A stretch of 20,315 nucleotides of DNA from Lachnocurva sp045579705 (GCA_045579705.1 JAZNMP010000022.1:1-20315); one strand, 5' to 3'; counted from the first letter of the stretch, positions 1-8,300 are shown. A program made the numbers and translations. Notes: generated from the letters alone by a model not told the origin.

Positions 1-78
1 ATAATATGAACCTTCGCCATTCAGATAGGCCTTGGCTACTTCAATCTTGAACTCAGGTGAATATTTTGGCTTGGACAT
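1..78 (-). CDS. IS3-type transposase OrfA, N-terminal fragment (partial)
   Basis: The minus strand has an ATG at 78-76 followed by 26 open codons to the window edge, encoding MSKPKYSPEFKIEVAKAYLN and a few more residues. The 'KYSPEFK...VAKAYL.G' pattern is the usual start of the small helix-turn-helix OrfA protein of IS3-family elements, which binds the IS ends. A strong ribosome site (AAGGGGGA on the minus strand, around 86-93) precedes the start. Only the first quarter or so of the protein is visible, so whether the element is intact cannot be judged. Confidence 0.75.
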   Translation of the reverse strand, partial: MSKPKYSPEFKIEVAKAYLNGEGSYY

Positions 79-135
79 AGAAAAATCCCCCTTAAGAGAC
101 TTTGTATATTTTCATTGTCTACTTAAGAGGGATCA
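1..135 (-). mobile_element. Terminal part of an IS3-family insertion sequence
   Basis: The outer edge of an insertion sequence lies here, read on the minus strand and running off the left end of the window. The visible content is the beginning of the first transposase frame plus about 57 bases of upstream terminal sequence. On the minus strand the sequence from 135 begins TGATCCCTCTTAAGTAGACA, which has the TGA...CCC...AAGTAGACA look of IS3/IS150-type ends; that resemblance comes from memory and was not searched. The other end is outside the window, so the boundary at 135 is an estimate. The element sits directly upstream of the glycosylation genes. Confidence 0.6.
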
Positions 136-282
136 TATCAATATTTGAACGGCTGTTTTTTTCGTAAATGGCTTTTTATTTAAATGAACAAAATCGTTTT
201 CGTTGTGATAGAATTATTATAACTATTGGAAAAAAGTGATTAATGCTTGAGATTAAGTTGACGTAAAGCACAGGGGGATAAA

Positions 283-969
283 ATGTCTAGAATTGCAATT
301 ATCACAGCCCGAGGAGGCTCAAAAAGAATCCCAAAGAAAAACATTAAAGAATTTTGTGGAAAACCGATTATTGTCTATAGTATTGTAGCTGCTCTTTCAA
401 GTGGGCTATTTGATGAGGTTATGGTTTCTACAGATAGTGAAGAGATAGCAGAGGTTGCTCGCAAATATGGAGCCCAGGTTCCTTTTATGAGAAGTGCAGA
501 AACTGCTTCAGATTATGCAACAACTCGTGATGTTTTGATGGAAGTTCTGAATGAGTATGAAAAGCGAGGAATGCATTTCGATACAATGGTTTGTATTTAT
601 CCAACAGCACCATTTGTTACAGGAGAGAAACTTAGGGAAGCATGTGAAGAGTATGAAAGAATTGGCGCGAAGGTTTTAATTCCAGTTGTAAAATTCTCAT
701 ACCCACCACAGAGATGTTTTGTGATAAAAAATGATAATCTTTATTTCAAGTGGGATGAATATAGGAATTCAAGATCACAAGATTTAGAGCCGTTTTATCA
801 TGATGTAGGACAGTTTTATTTCTATGATGTAAAAGAGTATTTAGATAAAGATGGAGTAATTATTGAGAATGTAGCTCCATATATTATGTCTGAGGCAGAA
901 GTTCAGGATATTGATAACGAAGATGACTGGAAGATTGCTGAGATGAAATATGAAATTATGAAAAAATAG
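283..969 (+). CDS. pseF: CMP-nonulosonate synthetase, PseF type
   Basis: This 228-residue protein is a CTP:acyl-neuraminate-family cytidylyltransferase, which activates a nine-carbon sugar acid as its CMP derivative. The nucleotide-binding motif ARGGSKRIPKKNIK is at residues 9-22 and the 'VSTDSEEIAEVARKYGA' block follows at about 48-65. The C-terminal 'EVQDIDNEDDWKIAE' block is typical of PseF (pseudaminic acid) rather than NeuA (sialic acid); this assignment rests on family pattern, not a search. Length is normal. The start at 283 has an AGGGGGA ribosome site. It is the first gene downstream of the IS remnant. Two PseG-like genes lie farther downstream, but no PseB, PseC, PseH or PseI is visible, so the rest of the sugar pathway must lie elsewhere. 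Confidence 0.85.
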   Translation: MSRIAIITARGGSKRIPKKNIKEFCGKPIIVYSIVAALSSGLFDEVMVSTDSEEIAEVARKYGAQVPFMRSAETASDYATTRDVLMEVLNEYEKRGMHFDTMVCIYPTAPFVTGEKLREACEEYERIGAKVLIPVVKFSYPPQRCFVIKNDNLYFKWDEYRNSRSQDLEPFYHDVGQFYFYDVKEYLDKDGVIIENVAPYIMSEAEVQDIDNEDDWKIAEMKYEIMKK

Positions 970-1011
970 AAGTAGTTTATGACTTTAAGTTTTAAGATAG
1001 GGTAGAAATAG

Positions 1012-2226
1012 ATGGCGAAGATAGCAGTTCTCGGAGCAGGAATACTTCAAAATTACATAATAGATGCTATTCATGAGAAGGGGCATATTGCGGTTGCCTT
1101 TGATGGAAATGCAGAGTGCGCTTCTGTCACGAGAGCGGATGAGTTTGTTCATTTGGATTTCTCAGACAGGGAAAGTGTTCTTAAAGAGTGCGCTTCACGA
1201 AACATTTCAGGAATTCTTACCTACGCTTCCGATGCCGCTGCGCCTATAGTTTCGTATGTTGCAGAGAAACTAAGTCTTCCGTGTAATCCATTTAAGTCTG
1301 TTGAAATACTTACTGATAAAGCTAAGACTAGAACTTTTCTAGAAGAGAATGGGTTTAATGTGCCGAAGTTTAAAGAGGTTCATTCTTTGGAAGAGGGACT
1401 GGAAGTGTCTCAAGAGTTTGAGTTTCCTTATATCGTAAAGCCGATAGACGGTTGTGGAAGTAGAGGTTTTTCAAAGATCACTTGTGCGGACGAGATAGAA
1501 GGTGCGATTAGAGAAGCTTTTTACAATTCTAGAAAAGGTGTGGTGATTCTTGAGGAGTTTATCGAGAGAAGCGGTTATTTCCTGGAAGTGGAATGTTATC
1601 TCAAAGATAGTGAGATTTTCTATTTCGAGCCTATGTATCAGCATAGGGATGAGATGGCGCCGTATTCACCTATAGGAGATAGTCTTCCAATTGATAGAAG
1701 AAGTATCAATGGAAAAACTTATGGTGAAGCGGATAGATTTAAAATTGTAAAAGAAGAACTTCAGAGAATCTATAAACTTCTCGATATGAAATATGGAATC
1801 TATAATGTCGAGTTTGTTTTTGATAAAGATGGGAAGCTTTATTTTATGGAGATTGCGCCTAGAGCAGGTGGAAATCTGATTTCTGAGGCAAACTATTATG
1901 CGACTGGATTCAATATGAGAGAAGCGCTTGTTGCTTCGACTCTCGGGGAAGAGTTCGAGGCAGGCTTTTTCCCAGAGAGGAAAAATGTATGCTGTTTACT
2001 AGTGCATAGCGATAAAAATGGAGTTTATTCCGGATATAAGTTGGTAGAGGGATTTAAAGGGAAGGTGCTTCATGAAGAATGGTTTGTAAAGCCAGGTGAT
2101 GAGATTTATGCATTCACAAATGGAAAGTACGGTTTGGGGCTTTTGATAATAGAGTTCCAGACGAGAGAAGATATGCTTGAAGTAATGGATAATAGCAGAG
2201 AGTACGTGAAAGTTGTGCTTGCGTAA
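1012..2226 (+). CDS. ATP-grasp ligase-like enzyme (first copy)
   Basis: This 404-residue protein has the layout of carbamoyl-phosphate-synthase/PurK-type ATP-grasp enzymes, which use ATP to form acyl-phosphates and join a carboxylate to an amine or similar nucleophile. A Rossmann-like N-terminal domain starts IAVLGAGIL. The ATP-grasp core has IVKPIDGCGSRGF at 141-153 (K143 a likely ATP ligand), VVILEEFI at 177-184, and NVEFVF plus MEIAPRAGGN at 265-288, which carry the metal-binding acidic residues. The substrate cannot be read from sequence. Its place between pseF and the phosphonate genes suggests a sugar-modifying acyl or aminoacyl ligation. The ribosome site upstream is weak. A second ATP-grasp protein of equal length (12612-13826) shares the fold but little detailed sequence. 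Confidence 0.8.
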   Translation: MAKIAVLGAGILQNYIIDAIHEKGHIAVAFDGNAECASVTRADEFVHLDFSDRESVLKECASRNISGILTYASDAAAPIVSYVAEKLSLPCNPFKSVEILTDKAKTRTFLEENGFNVPKFKEVHSLEEGLEVSQEFEFPYIVKPIDGCGSRGFSKITCADEIEGAIREAFYNSRKGVVILEEFIERSGYFLEVECYLKDSEIFYFEPMYQHRDEMAPYSPIGDSLPIDRRSINGKTYGEADRFKIVKEELQRIYKLLDMKYGIYNVEFVFDKDGKLYFMEIAPRAGGNLISEANYYATGFNMREALVASTLGEEFEAGFFPERKNVCCLLVHSDKNGVYSGYKLVEGFKGKVLHEEWFVKPGDEIYAFTNGKYGLGLLIIEFQTREDMLEVMDNSREYVKVVLA

Positions 2227-2236
2227 GGGGGAGAAG

Positions 2237-3370
2237 ATGGAATACGGTTCAAAGAATATTTACGAAAAAGAGTTGTATAAAAACATAGACGTGCTCATAG
2301 AGCGTGATGTTCTGGACGGAAAAAGCATCTTTTTCTACGGGATCACGAACGCTCATAATTATGCTATTAAATATCTTGTGAAAAAAGGTTTTTCTGTCTC
2401 GGGTATAGTGGACAAAGCTGCCGAAGACAGAAAAGCACTTTCTAGTGAAAATGTAAATTTATATACCCCTAATATTTTAAGTGAATTGGATATAAATAAA
2501 ACAGTATTTCTCATCGGAGGAAATCATAATGATACGATGTGTAGGATCCTATCAGAATATGATTTCCTAGAGGGAAAGAATGTGTTTAGGATATTTAACC
2601 CGTTGGATTATGTTTCTGAGAATGACAGTAGAGAAGTAACTGAAGAAGAGGAATTAAAGATATCATTAGATGCGTTAGAATATCTTGATGACGTATGTTC
2701 TAAAATAGGAGTAGATTATTTTTTGGCATTTGGAACGCTTATTGGAGCGGTGCGACATAAGGGATGTATTCCTTGGGATAATGATATAGACGTTCTTATA
2801 AGAGCAAGAGATTTAAAGGCAATACGTGATTATATAGAATCTGATAGTGAGAATACAAAGTATAAATTACTATTACCTGGATTTGATGACAAATTTCCTT
2901 TTCTTACAGGAATGTTAATAAACAAAGATACATATGCAAGTCGAGTTGATTTCCCTTTACAGATAACAAATGGAGTGGGAATAGATATTTCAATTTTAGT
3001 TGAACTGGGAGATACAGAAGAGGAAGCAATAAAAAATAGAGATTTAGACTTTGAATTTGCAAATAGTTTCAGAGCTTCATTGGAAAGTGGAAGAAGTAAC
3101 TATTGTTTTGAAGACATTTTTGAGCGAACAACTCTAGGGGGAGGTAATCATAAATATGTGGGATGCATGTGGGGAAACACATATAAAAGTGTTTATGAGT
3201 CAAAATGGTTTGAAGAAACTTGTATAGTAGAATTTGAGGGGAAAAGCTTTAAAGCACCTATTGGTATACATGAATATCTTACACTTTTATATAATGATTA
3301 TATGAAACTTCCACCGGTTGAAGATAGAAATCATATGAATCATGTATGGAAGAATTATTGGGTGAAGTAG
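2237..3370 (+). CDS. LicD-family phospho(no)transferase with N-terminal Rossmann-like domain
   Basis: This 377-residue protein has a C-terminal LicD domain. LicD enzymes move a phosphocholine-type headgroup from a CDP/CMP carrier to a sugar. The core FGTLIGAVRHKG...PWDNDIDV (about residues 165-186) carries the DxD-type metal-binding acids (DNDID). The first ~130 residues include 'FYGITNAHNYAIKYLVKKGF' and 'VFLIGGNHND', suggesting a Rossmann-like or sugar-sensing domain. An in-frame ATG at 2213 would overlap the previous gene. The start at 2237 is preferred because AAGGGGGAG lies at 2225-2233. The next gene makes and probably nucleotide-activates a phosphonate, so this protein is the best candidate for transferring that phosphonate headgroup to a glycan. 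That substrate is inferred from position. Confidence 0.82.
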   Translation: MEYGSKNIYEKELYKNIDVLIERDVLDGKSIFFYGITNAHNYAIKYLVKKGFSVSGIVDKAAEDRKALSSENVNLYTPNILSELDINKTVFLIGGNHNDTMCRILSEYDFLEGKNVFRIFNPLDYVSENDSREVTEEEELKISLDALEYLDDVCSKIGVDYFLAFGTLIGAVRHKGCIPWDNDIDVLIRARDLKAIRDYIESDSENTKYKLLLPGFDDKFPFLTGMLINKDTYASRVDFPLQITNGVGIDISILVELGDTEEEAIKNRDLDFEFANSFRASLESGRSNYCFEDIFERTTLGGGNHKYVGCMWGNTYKSVYESKWFEETCIVEFEGKSFKAPIGIHEYLTLLYNDYMKLPPVEDRNHMNHVWKNYWVK

Positions 3371-3411
3371 AGTAACTGTAAATATATTGCTAAAAATCAA
3401 GAGGAAATTAT

Positions 3412-5418
3412 ATGAAGGCTTTGATTTTAAACTCTGGAATGGGCAGCAGAATGGGTGTTTTGGCTTCAGAACATCCTAAATGTATGACTGAGGTTGCACC
3501 GAATGAAACGATTCTAGGAAGACAACTTAATCAGTTATTAGAATATGGAATTACAGATGTCGTTATTACTACAGGTAAGTTTGACGAGGTTTTGGTCTCT
3601 TATGTTGAAAACTTGGATTTGCAGATGAATATCAAATTTGTAAAGAATTCAAAGTATGATTCTACAAATTATATTTATAGTATTTACTGCGCAAGAGATC
3701 TTATGGATGATGATATCGTGCTTATGCATGGAGATTTGGTTTTTGAGAACCAGGTTCTTGAGAAAGTATTGGTTTCAAGTGAGTCTGTTATGACTGTATC
3801 ATCTACAAAGCCTCTTCCGAAGAAAGACTTCAAAGCTATAATAGAATGCGGAAAGATTAAAGCAATTGACGTAAATCGTTTTGATGATGCACTTTCGGCA
3901 CAGCCTTTGTATAAATTTAATAGAACTGATTTTAGAATTTGGTTAGATGAGATAATTAGGTTCTGCGAAAGTGGAAATACGAATGTTTATGCAGAAAATG
4001 CTTTTAATGAACTAAATGGAAAAGTCGAGTTATATCCGCTTGATTGTGAAGACATGCTGTGCAGTGAGATAGATAATCCAGAAGATTTAGAGATTGTTTC
4101 TGAAGAATTAAAGAAAGTGGAGTCTAGAACTGTTTTTATGTCTTTTTCTGCAGATGTGCTTCATGGTGGGCATGTGTCAATTATAAATAAGGCGGCTAGA
4201 CTAGGAAAACTTACGATAGGAGTACTGACAGATGAAGCGGTAGCATCTTATAAGAGATTTCCATTGATTCCAGCAACAGAAAGAAAACTGCTTTTTTCAA
4301 ATCTAAAAGGTGTAAGTAAAGCGGTTTTTCAGAATGAACTTTCGTATAAGAACATCTTGGAAGAATTGAAGCCTGATTATGTAGTTCATGGAACGGACTG
4401 GAGAGAAGGCGTTCAGGCACCTGTCCGAGATGAAGTAATAAAGATTTTAGAATCGTATGGCGGTAAACTCGTAGAGTACGAGTATTCAGATGAACCTAAA
4501 TACCGCGAGATTGAAAAAAACGCGAGAAAGGAACTTTCGCTTCCGGATAGAAGACGAGGCAGACTTAAGAAGACGCTTGAGATGAAAGGCTTCTTAAACG
4601 CTATTGAAGCTCACAGCGGAATCACAGGACTTATTGCAGAAAAAACTGTAGTCTATCACGATGGAGAGGGACATCAGTTTGACGCAATGTGGTTGAGCTC
4701 ACTCTGTGATTCGACAGCAAAAGGAAAACCGGATATCGAACTTGTAGATTTATCGAGTCGACTTAGAACCGTTGAAGATATTATGGAGGTTACGACAAAA
4801 CCTATTATCTTTGATGGAGATACGGGCGGACAGATAGAACACTTCGTTTATACAGTAAGAACTTTGGAGCGTGTTGGTGTTTCTATGGTGATTATTGAGG
4901 ATAAGACGGGGCTTAAGAAGAATAGTCTATTTGGAACAGAAGTAAAACAGACACAGGATACAGTTGAGAATTTCTGCGCTAAGATTTCTGCGGGTAAGAA
5001 GGCACAGAAATCAGATGATTTTATGATCTGTGCAAGAATTGAAAGTTTGATTCTCGAGCAAGGAATGGATGATGCTCTTAAAAGAGCAAAAGCATATGTG
5101 GAAGCAGGTGCAGATGCTATTATGATTCATTCTAGACGAAAAGAACCTGATGAAATTTTTGAATTCATTCGTCTCTTTAGAGAAGAGAACAAGGAGACAC
5201 CGATAGTATTAGTTCCTACATCGTTTAATTCTGTTACAGAGGAAGAGTTTAAAGATAGAGGGGCGAATATTATTATTTATGCAAACCAGCTGACGAGAAC
5301 AGGTTTCCCAGCTATGAAGGCAGCAGCTACTTCTATTCTTGAACATCATAGAGCAAAAGAATGTGATGTGAATTGTATGAGTATAAAAGATATCATTACA
5401 TTAATTCCGGAGGAATAG
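3412..5418 (+). CDS. Three-domain protein: LicC-like NTase + TagD-like NTase + phosphoenolpyruvate mutase
   Basis: This 668-residue protein joins three enzymes. Residues 1-232 form a MobA/LicC-type nucleotidyltransferase (ALILNSGMGSRMG at 3-15, PK at 22-23, MHGDL at 105-109). Residues 240-370 resemble TagD/HxGH cytidylyltransferases (HGGH at 251-254, HGTDW at 326-330). Residues 390-655 are PEP mutase, which turns phosphoenolpyruvate into phosphonopyruvate. The mutase active site looks complete: MWLSS 426-430, DGDTGG 468-473, EDKTGLKKNS 496-505, R542 and H573. The EDKx5NS motif separates true PEP mutases from isocitrate-lyase relatives. The middle domain lacks the usual GISST motif, so nucleotide activation may fall to the first domain. 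The ribosome site is AGAGGAAA before 3412. It is flanked by the likely transferase and the next two pathway enzymes. Confidence 0.9.
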   Translation: MKALILNSGMGSRMGVLASEHPKCMTEVAPNETILGRQLNQLLEYGITDVVITTGKFDEVLVSYVENLDLQMNIKFVKNSKYDSTNYIYSIYCARDLMDDDIVLMHGDLVFENQVLEKVLVSSESVMTVSSTKPLPKKDFKAIIECGKIKAIDVNRFDDALSAQPLYKFNRTDFRIWLDEIIRFCESGNTNVYAENAFNELNGKVELYPLDCEDMLCSEIDNPEDLEIVSEELKKVESRTVFMSFSADVLHGGHVSIINKAARLGKLTIGVLTDEAVASYKRFPLIPATERKLLFSNLKGVSKAVFQNELSYKNILEELKPDYVVHGTDWREGVQAPVRDEVIKILESYGGKLVEYEYSDEPKYREIEKNARKELSLPDRRRGRLKKTLEMKGFLNAIEAHSGITGLIAEKTVVYHDGEGHQFDAMWLSSLCDSTAKGKPDIELVDLSSRLRTVEDIMEVTTKPIIFDGDTGGQIEHFVYTVRTLERVGVSMVIIEDKTGLKKNSLFGTEVKQTQDTVENFCAKISAGKKAQKSDDFMICARIESLILEQGMDDALKRAKAYVEAGADAIMIHSRRKEPDEIFEFIRLFREENKETPIVLVPTSFNSVTEEEFKDRGANIIIYANQLTRTGFPAMKAAATSILEHHRAKECDVNCMSIKDIITLIPEE

Positions 5419-5420
5419 GC

Positions 5421-6509
5421 ATGGAACAGTGGCTAGTTGAAGAGGAAGATTGTCATTTGTTTTTAGATGAATGGCTTCACGACAAAAAGGCAATGGTTGT
5501 CTGTAGTAAATCGGTATCACGTTATAAGAGTTACTATGATGTATTGCAAAAGTATGATGTTGTATATTTTCAGGATTTTGAACCAAATCCAAGTTATGAG
5601 TCTACACTAAAAGGTAGAGAAGTCTTTTTAGAAAAAAAGTGTAATGCAATTGTTGCTATCGGAGGTGGTTCTGCGATGGATGTGGCAAAGTGCATAAGAC
5701 TATTTGCTAGAAAAGATGGTGATTTCTTGGATGGAGTATATGAGAATACTGGTATTCCTTTTGTGGTTATTCCGACAACAGCTGGGACTGGTTCGGAAGG
5801 AACTCGTTTCGCTGTAGTGTATAGAGGGACAGAAAAACTTTCAATTAATAGTGAATATTCTATGCCTGAGTATATAATACATGATCCTAAACTTTTGGAA
5901 ACACTTTCGGATTATCAAAGAAAATCAACTATGCTCGATGCACTTTCACATGCTATTGAATCATTATGGTCTGTAAATAGTACAGAGGAAAGCAAAGATT
6001 ATGTTGATTTAGCATTGGACTTATTTTTAAAGTACAAAGATGAATATCTCAGTAATACATTTGAGGGCAATAAGCAGATGCAGTATATATCCTATATTGC
6101 AGGACGAGCAATTAATCTGACAGAGACTACGGCAGGCCATGCTATGTGCTATCAACTTACGAAGAAGTATGGAGTAGCTCATGGACACGCGGCAATGCTT
6201 GTAAATCGAGTGCTACTTCCTTTTATGATTGCGCACATAAATAAGTGTTGTGATCCAAGAGGCGAAATATATTTGGATGCGGTGTTTAGATATATAAAGG
6301 ATAAGTTCAAGTTAAAGGATATGTCTGAAACATCGAATTTTTTGGCTAAGCTGTTTAAAGAATTAGAGCTTGAAGTTCCGGTTGCTACTATAAATGAGAT
6401 TGATGAATTGGTTTCGAACGTGAATATGGATAGATTAAAGAATACTCCAATTCAGCTTACGCAGGAAGACATAAGAAGTATGTATAAAAGAATTTTGAGG
6501 GTTAAATAA
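5421..6509 (+). CDS. Iron-type alcohol dehydrogenase, likely phosphonoacetaldehyde reductase
   Basis: This 362-residue protein belongs to the group III metal-dependent alcohol dehydrogenases. It has the dinucleotide motif GGGSAMDVAK at 81-90 and the PTTAGTGSE block at 118-126. Probable metal ligands are D173, H177, H240 and H254, with the spacing of the FucO/Fe-ADH family. In phosphonate pathways a member of this family (PhpC type) reduces phosphonoacetaldehyde to 2-hydroxyethylphosphonate. Its place between PEP mutase and the decarboxylase makes that role likely. An upstream in-frame ATG at 5373 lies inside the previous gene. The ATG at 5421 follows a CGGAGGAA ribosome site and is preferred. 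No transaminase of the aminoethylphosphonate branch is beside it, so the hydroxy product is favoured. Confidence 0.85.
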   Translation: MEQWLVEEEDCHLFLDEWLHDKKAMVVCSKSVSRYKSYYDVLQKYDVVYFQDFEPNPSYESTLKGREVFLEKKCNAIVAIGGGSAMDVAKCIRLFARKDGDFLDGVYENTGIPFVVIPTTAGTGSEGTRFAVVYRGTEKLSINSEYSMPEYIIHDPKLLETLSDYQRKSTMLDALSHAIESLWSVNSTEESKDYVDLALDLFLKYKDEYLSNTFEGNKQMQYISYIAGRAINLTETTAGHAMCYQLTKKYGVAHGHAAMLVNRVLLPFMIAHINKCCDPRGEIYLDAVFRYIKDKFKLKDMSETSNFLAKLFKELELEVPVATINEIDELVSNVNMDRLKNTPIQLTQEDIRSMYKRILRVK

Positions 6510-6511
6510 TT

Positions 6512-7723
6512 ATGGAAGCAAAAGAGCTTTTTAATATACTAGATTCAAAGTTTTATACAGGTGTTCCAGATTCTCTTTTGCGCCCTATGTGCGATTGCAT
6601 TATGGACGAATATGAATTGAATCCTAAGCATCACATAATAGCTGCCAATGAAGGAAATGCGGTAGCGCTTGCTGCAGGATATTATCTTTCTACGGGAAAG
6701 ACGGCTGTATGCTATATGCAGAATTCAGGAGAGGGAAATGCTGTTAATCCAATAGCATCTCTTCTTAATGATAAAGTTTATGGTATTCCTGTAATCTTTG
6801 TAATCGGATGGCGTGGAGAACCAGGCGTACATGATGAACCTCAGCATGCATTCCAGGGTGAAATCACTACTAAACTTTTAGATGTGATGGATACACCTTA
6901 TTTCATAATTGGTAAAGAGACAGAAGAAAATGAGGTTTGTAGGGCAATGGATGAATTTCGTGGTCTTTTGTCAGAAGGTAAGCAGGTTGCTTTTGTTGTG
7001 AAAAAGGGTGCACTTTCAAATTCTAACAAAAGAAGTTATTCAAATAATAACGAAATGACTCGAGAAGAGGCAATCGAGTGTATTGCTAAATATTCGGGTG
7101 TAGATGCAATTATTTCAACAACTGGAAAGGCATCGAGAGAACTATTTGAAATCAGAGAGAAGAATGAAGAGACACATGGTAAGGACTTCCTGACAGTTGG
7201 ATCTATGGGGCACGCATCTTCGATTGCACTTTCTATTGCTTTACAGAAGCCAGATAAACGAATTTGGTGTATAGATGGCGATGGCGCAGCTATTATGCAT
7301 ATGGGAGCTATGGCTGTAATTGGAGAATGCAATCCGAATAACTTGATTCATATTGTTATAAACAACGCTGCGCATGAATCTGTAGGAGGGCTTCCTACAG
7401 CAGGTGGAAGAATTAATCTTTGTGAGATTGCAAAAGCAAGTGGATATAACAAAGCTTTTTCCGTTAATACACGAGAAGAATTGGAGAAGGTTCTTAAGGA
7501 TGTAAAGGAAACGAATGAACTTACATTTATCGAAGTGAAAGCTAAGATTGGTTCGCGTGCTGATCTCGGAAGACCGACTACAAGTGCAAAAGAGAATAAG
7601 GAAGCGTTTATATCCTATTTAAATGATTGGGACTCGTTTATAGATGGGATAAATGGATTATCTGATGATTTTATGGCTGATGGTAGATTGAATGATTTTA
7701 AACAGAAACGTGAGGAGATGTAG
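6512..7723 (+). CDS. Phosphonopyruvate decarboxylase
   Basis: This 403-residue thiamine-diphosphate enzyme should decarboxylate phosphonopyruvate to phosphonoacetaldehyde, the step that pulls the unfavourable PEP mutase reaction forward. The N-terminal pyrimidine-binding half has ANEGNAVALAAGYYL at 45-59 with the catalytic glutamate E47, then MQNSGEGN at 69-76 and GWRGEPG at 99-105. The C-terminal diphosphate-binding half has the GDG...NN motif (GDGAA at 256-260, NN at 284-285) followed by HESVGGLPT, a hallmark of this decarboxylase. The gene starts two bases after the stop of the dehydrogenase, so the two are almost certainly co-transcribed. Length fits the single-chain form of the enzyme. 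Confidence 0.92.
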   Translation: MEAKELFNILDSKFYTGVPDSLLRPMCDCIMDEYELNPKHHIIAANEGNAVALAAGYYLSTGKTAVCYMQNSGEGNAVNPIASLLNDKVYGIPVIFVIGWRGEPGVHDEPQHAFQGEITTKLLDVMDTPYFIIGKETEENEVCRAMDEFRGLLSEGKQVAFVVKKGALSNSNKRSYSNNNEMTREEAIECIAKYSGVDAIISTTGKASRELFEIREKNEETHGKDFLTVGSMGHASSIALSIALQKPDKRIWCIDGDGAAIMHMGAMAVIGECNPNNLIHIVINNAAHESVGGLPTAGGRINLCEIAKASGYNKAFSVNTREELEKVLKDVKETNELTFIEVKAKIGSRADLGRPTTSAKENKEAFISYLNDWDSFIDGINGLSDDFMADGRLNDFKQKREEM

Positions 7724-7740
7724 GATATAGAAAGGATTCT

Positions 7741-8154
7741 ATGGGGGATAGGGATGAATTAAAAGTCCTTTGTTATTTAGATACGGATTTGTATAGTTGT
7801 GTTTCACCTGATATAGCAACGGAGAAGGTTGTTTTGACCAATAAGGCTGTTTATCATATTATTGATCATCACCCGGAAGCATATAATGATGTGTTGATTG
7901 ATTTGAAGCAGACTATATTAGAACCGGATTATATAATAAAGGATGAACGACATTTAAATACTGGATTAGTTGTGAAGGAGATTATTTCTGAATCAGAGGA
8001 AAAAGAACACACTTTTATAGTGTTAAAAATATGTACGAATACAGAAGATGGGCGGTTTTCCAATTCAATTATTTCGGGATGGAAAATTAGTGAAAAACGA
8101 TTACAAAGTTACTTACGTAACAAAGCTATTCTTTACAAAAGAGGAGTTTTTTGA
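7741..8154 (+). CDS. Small PBECR-like (barnase/EndoU/colicin E5-D/RelE fold) predicted nuclease
   Basis: The gene encodes 137 residues with an AAAGGA ribosome site just before 7741. The pattern resembles the phage-type BECR nucleases annotated as PBECR. It has VVLTNKAVYHIIDHHPEAYN at about 30-49, 'ILEPDYIIKDERHLNTGLVVKEI' in the middle, a β-strand 'TFIVLKICT', then 'SNSIISGWKISEKRLQSYLRNKAILYK' at the end. The conserved His and Arg/Lys residues in these blocks are the kind used for metal-independent RNA cleavage in the fold. That the protein is an active nuclease is an inference from resemblance. No antitoxin or immunity gene is visible beside it. It sits alone between the phosphonate block and a methyltransferase and has no evident role in glycan synthesis. 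Confidence 0.62.
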   Translation: MGDRDELKVLCYLDTDLYSCVSPDIATEKVVLTNKAVYHIIDHHPEAYNDVLIDLKQTILEPDYIIKDERHLNTGLVVKEIISESEEKEHTFIVLKICTNTEDGRFSNSIISGWKISEKRLQSYLRNKAILYKRGVF

Positions 8155-8174
8155 TAAAGTAATAGTATAAATAA

Positions 8175-8300
8175 AAGGTATTTGAGGTGGTAAATTTCGT
8201 TGCAACCACACACCTTATGGGTCAAAAGAGATGCTACAGAGGCGACGGTAGCCAAATATCTTAAATACGTGAGGGCTTCGAGAAATCGAAGCCCTTTTTT
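8175..8300 (+). ncRNA. Structured leader or small RNA upstream of the methyltransferase, class not recognised
   Basis: This AT-rich gap after the nuclease gene holds nested inverted repeats followed by a strong terminator. AAGGT (about 8177-8181) can pair with ACCTT (about 8213-8217) outside an inner GTGGT/ACCAC stem. A second hairpin uses GCTAC (8233-8237) and GTAGC (8248-8252), with AGAT/ATCT extending it outward. The perfect terminator follows at 8273-8300. The methyltransferase ATG lies 20 bases past the terminator. This fits an attenuator or riboswitch leader, or a free-standing small RNA. I compared it by eye with the common riboswitch classes I remember and found no convincing match. 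Transcription has not been shown. Confidence 0.4.
8273..8300 (+). terminator. Intrinsic terminator just before the methyltransferase start
   Basis: A perfect 9-bp stem (GGGCTTCGA at 8273-8281 with TCGAAGCCC at 8286-8294) closes a GAAA loop and is followed by six T residues. It lies only 20 bases before the ATG of the methyltransferase, so it either ends an upstream transcript or works as an attenuator controlling that gene. Confidence 0.85.

Noticed and set aside
283..969. Sialic-acid (NeuA) or legionaminic-acid synthetase instead of PseF
   Set aside because: The fold is shared, but the VQDIDNEDDWKIAE ending and nearby PseG-like genes favour PseF. Without the other pathway genes the sugar is not proven.
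8175..8300. Cyclic-di-GMP, SAM or T-box leader
   Set aside because: Fragments such as GGTAGCC and GGTGGTAA recall parts of these motifs, but the conserved cores (for example GACGCAAAGC or the T-box AGGGTGGNACCGCG) are not present.
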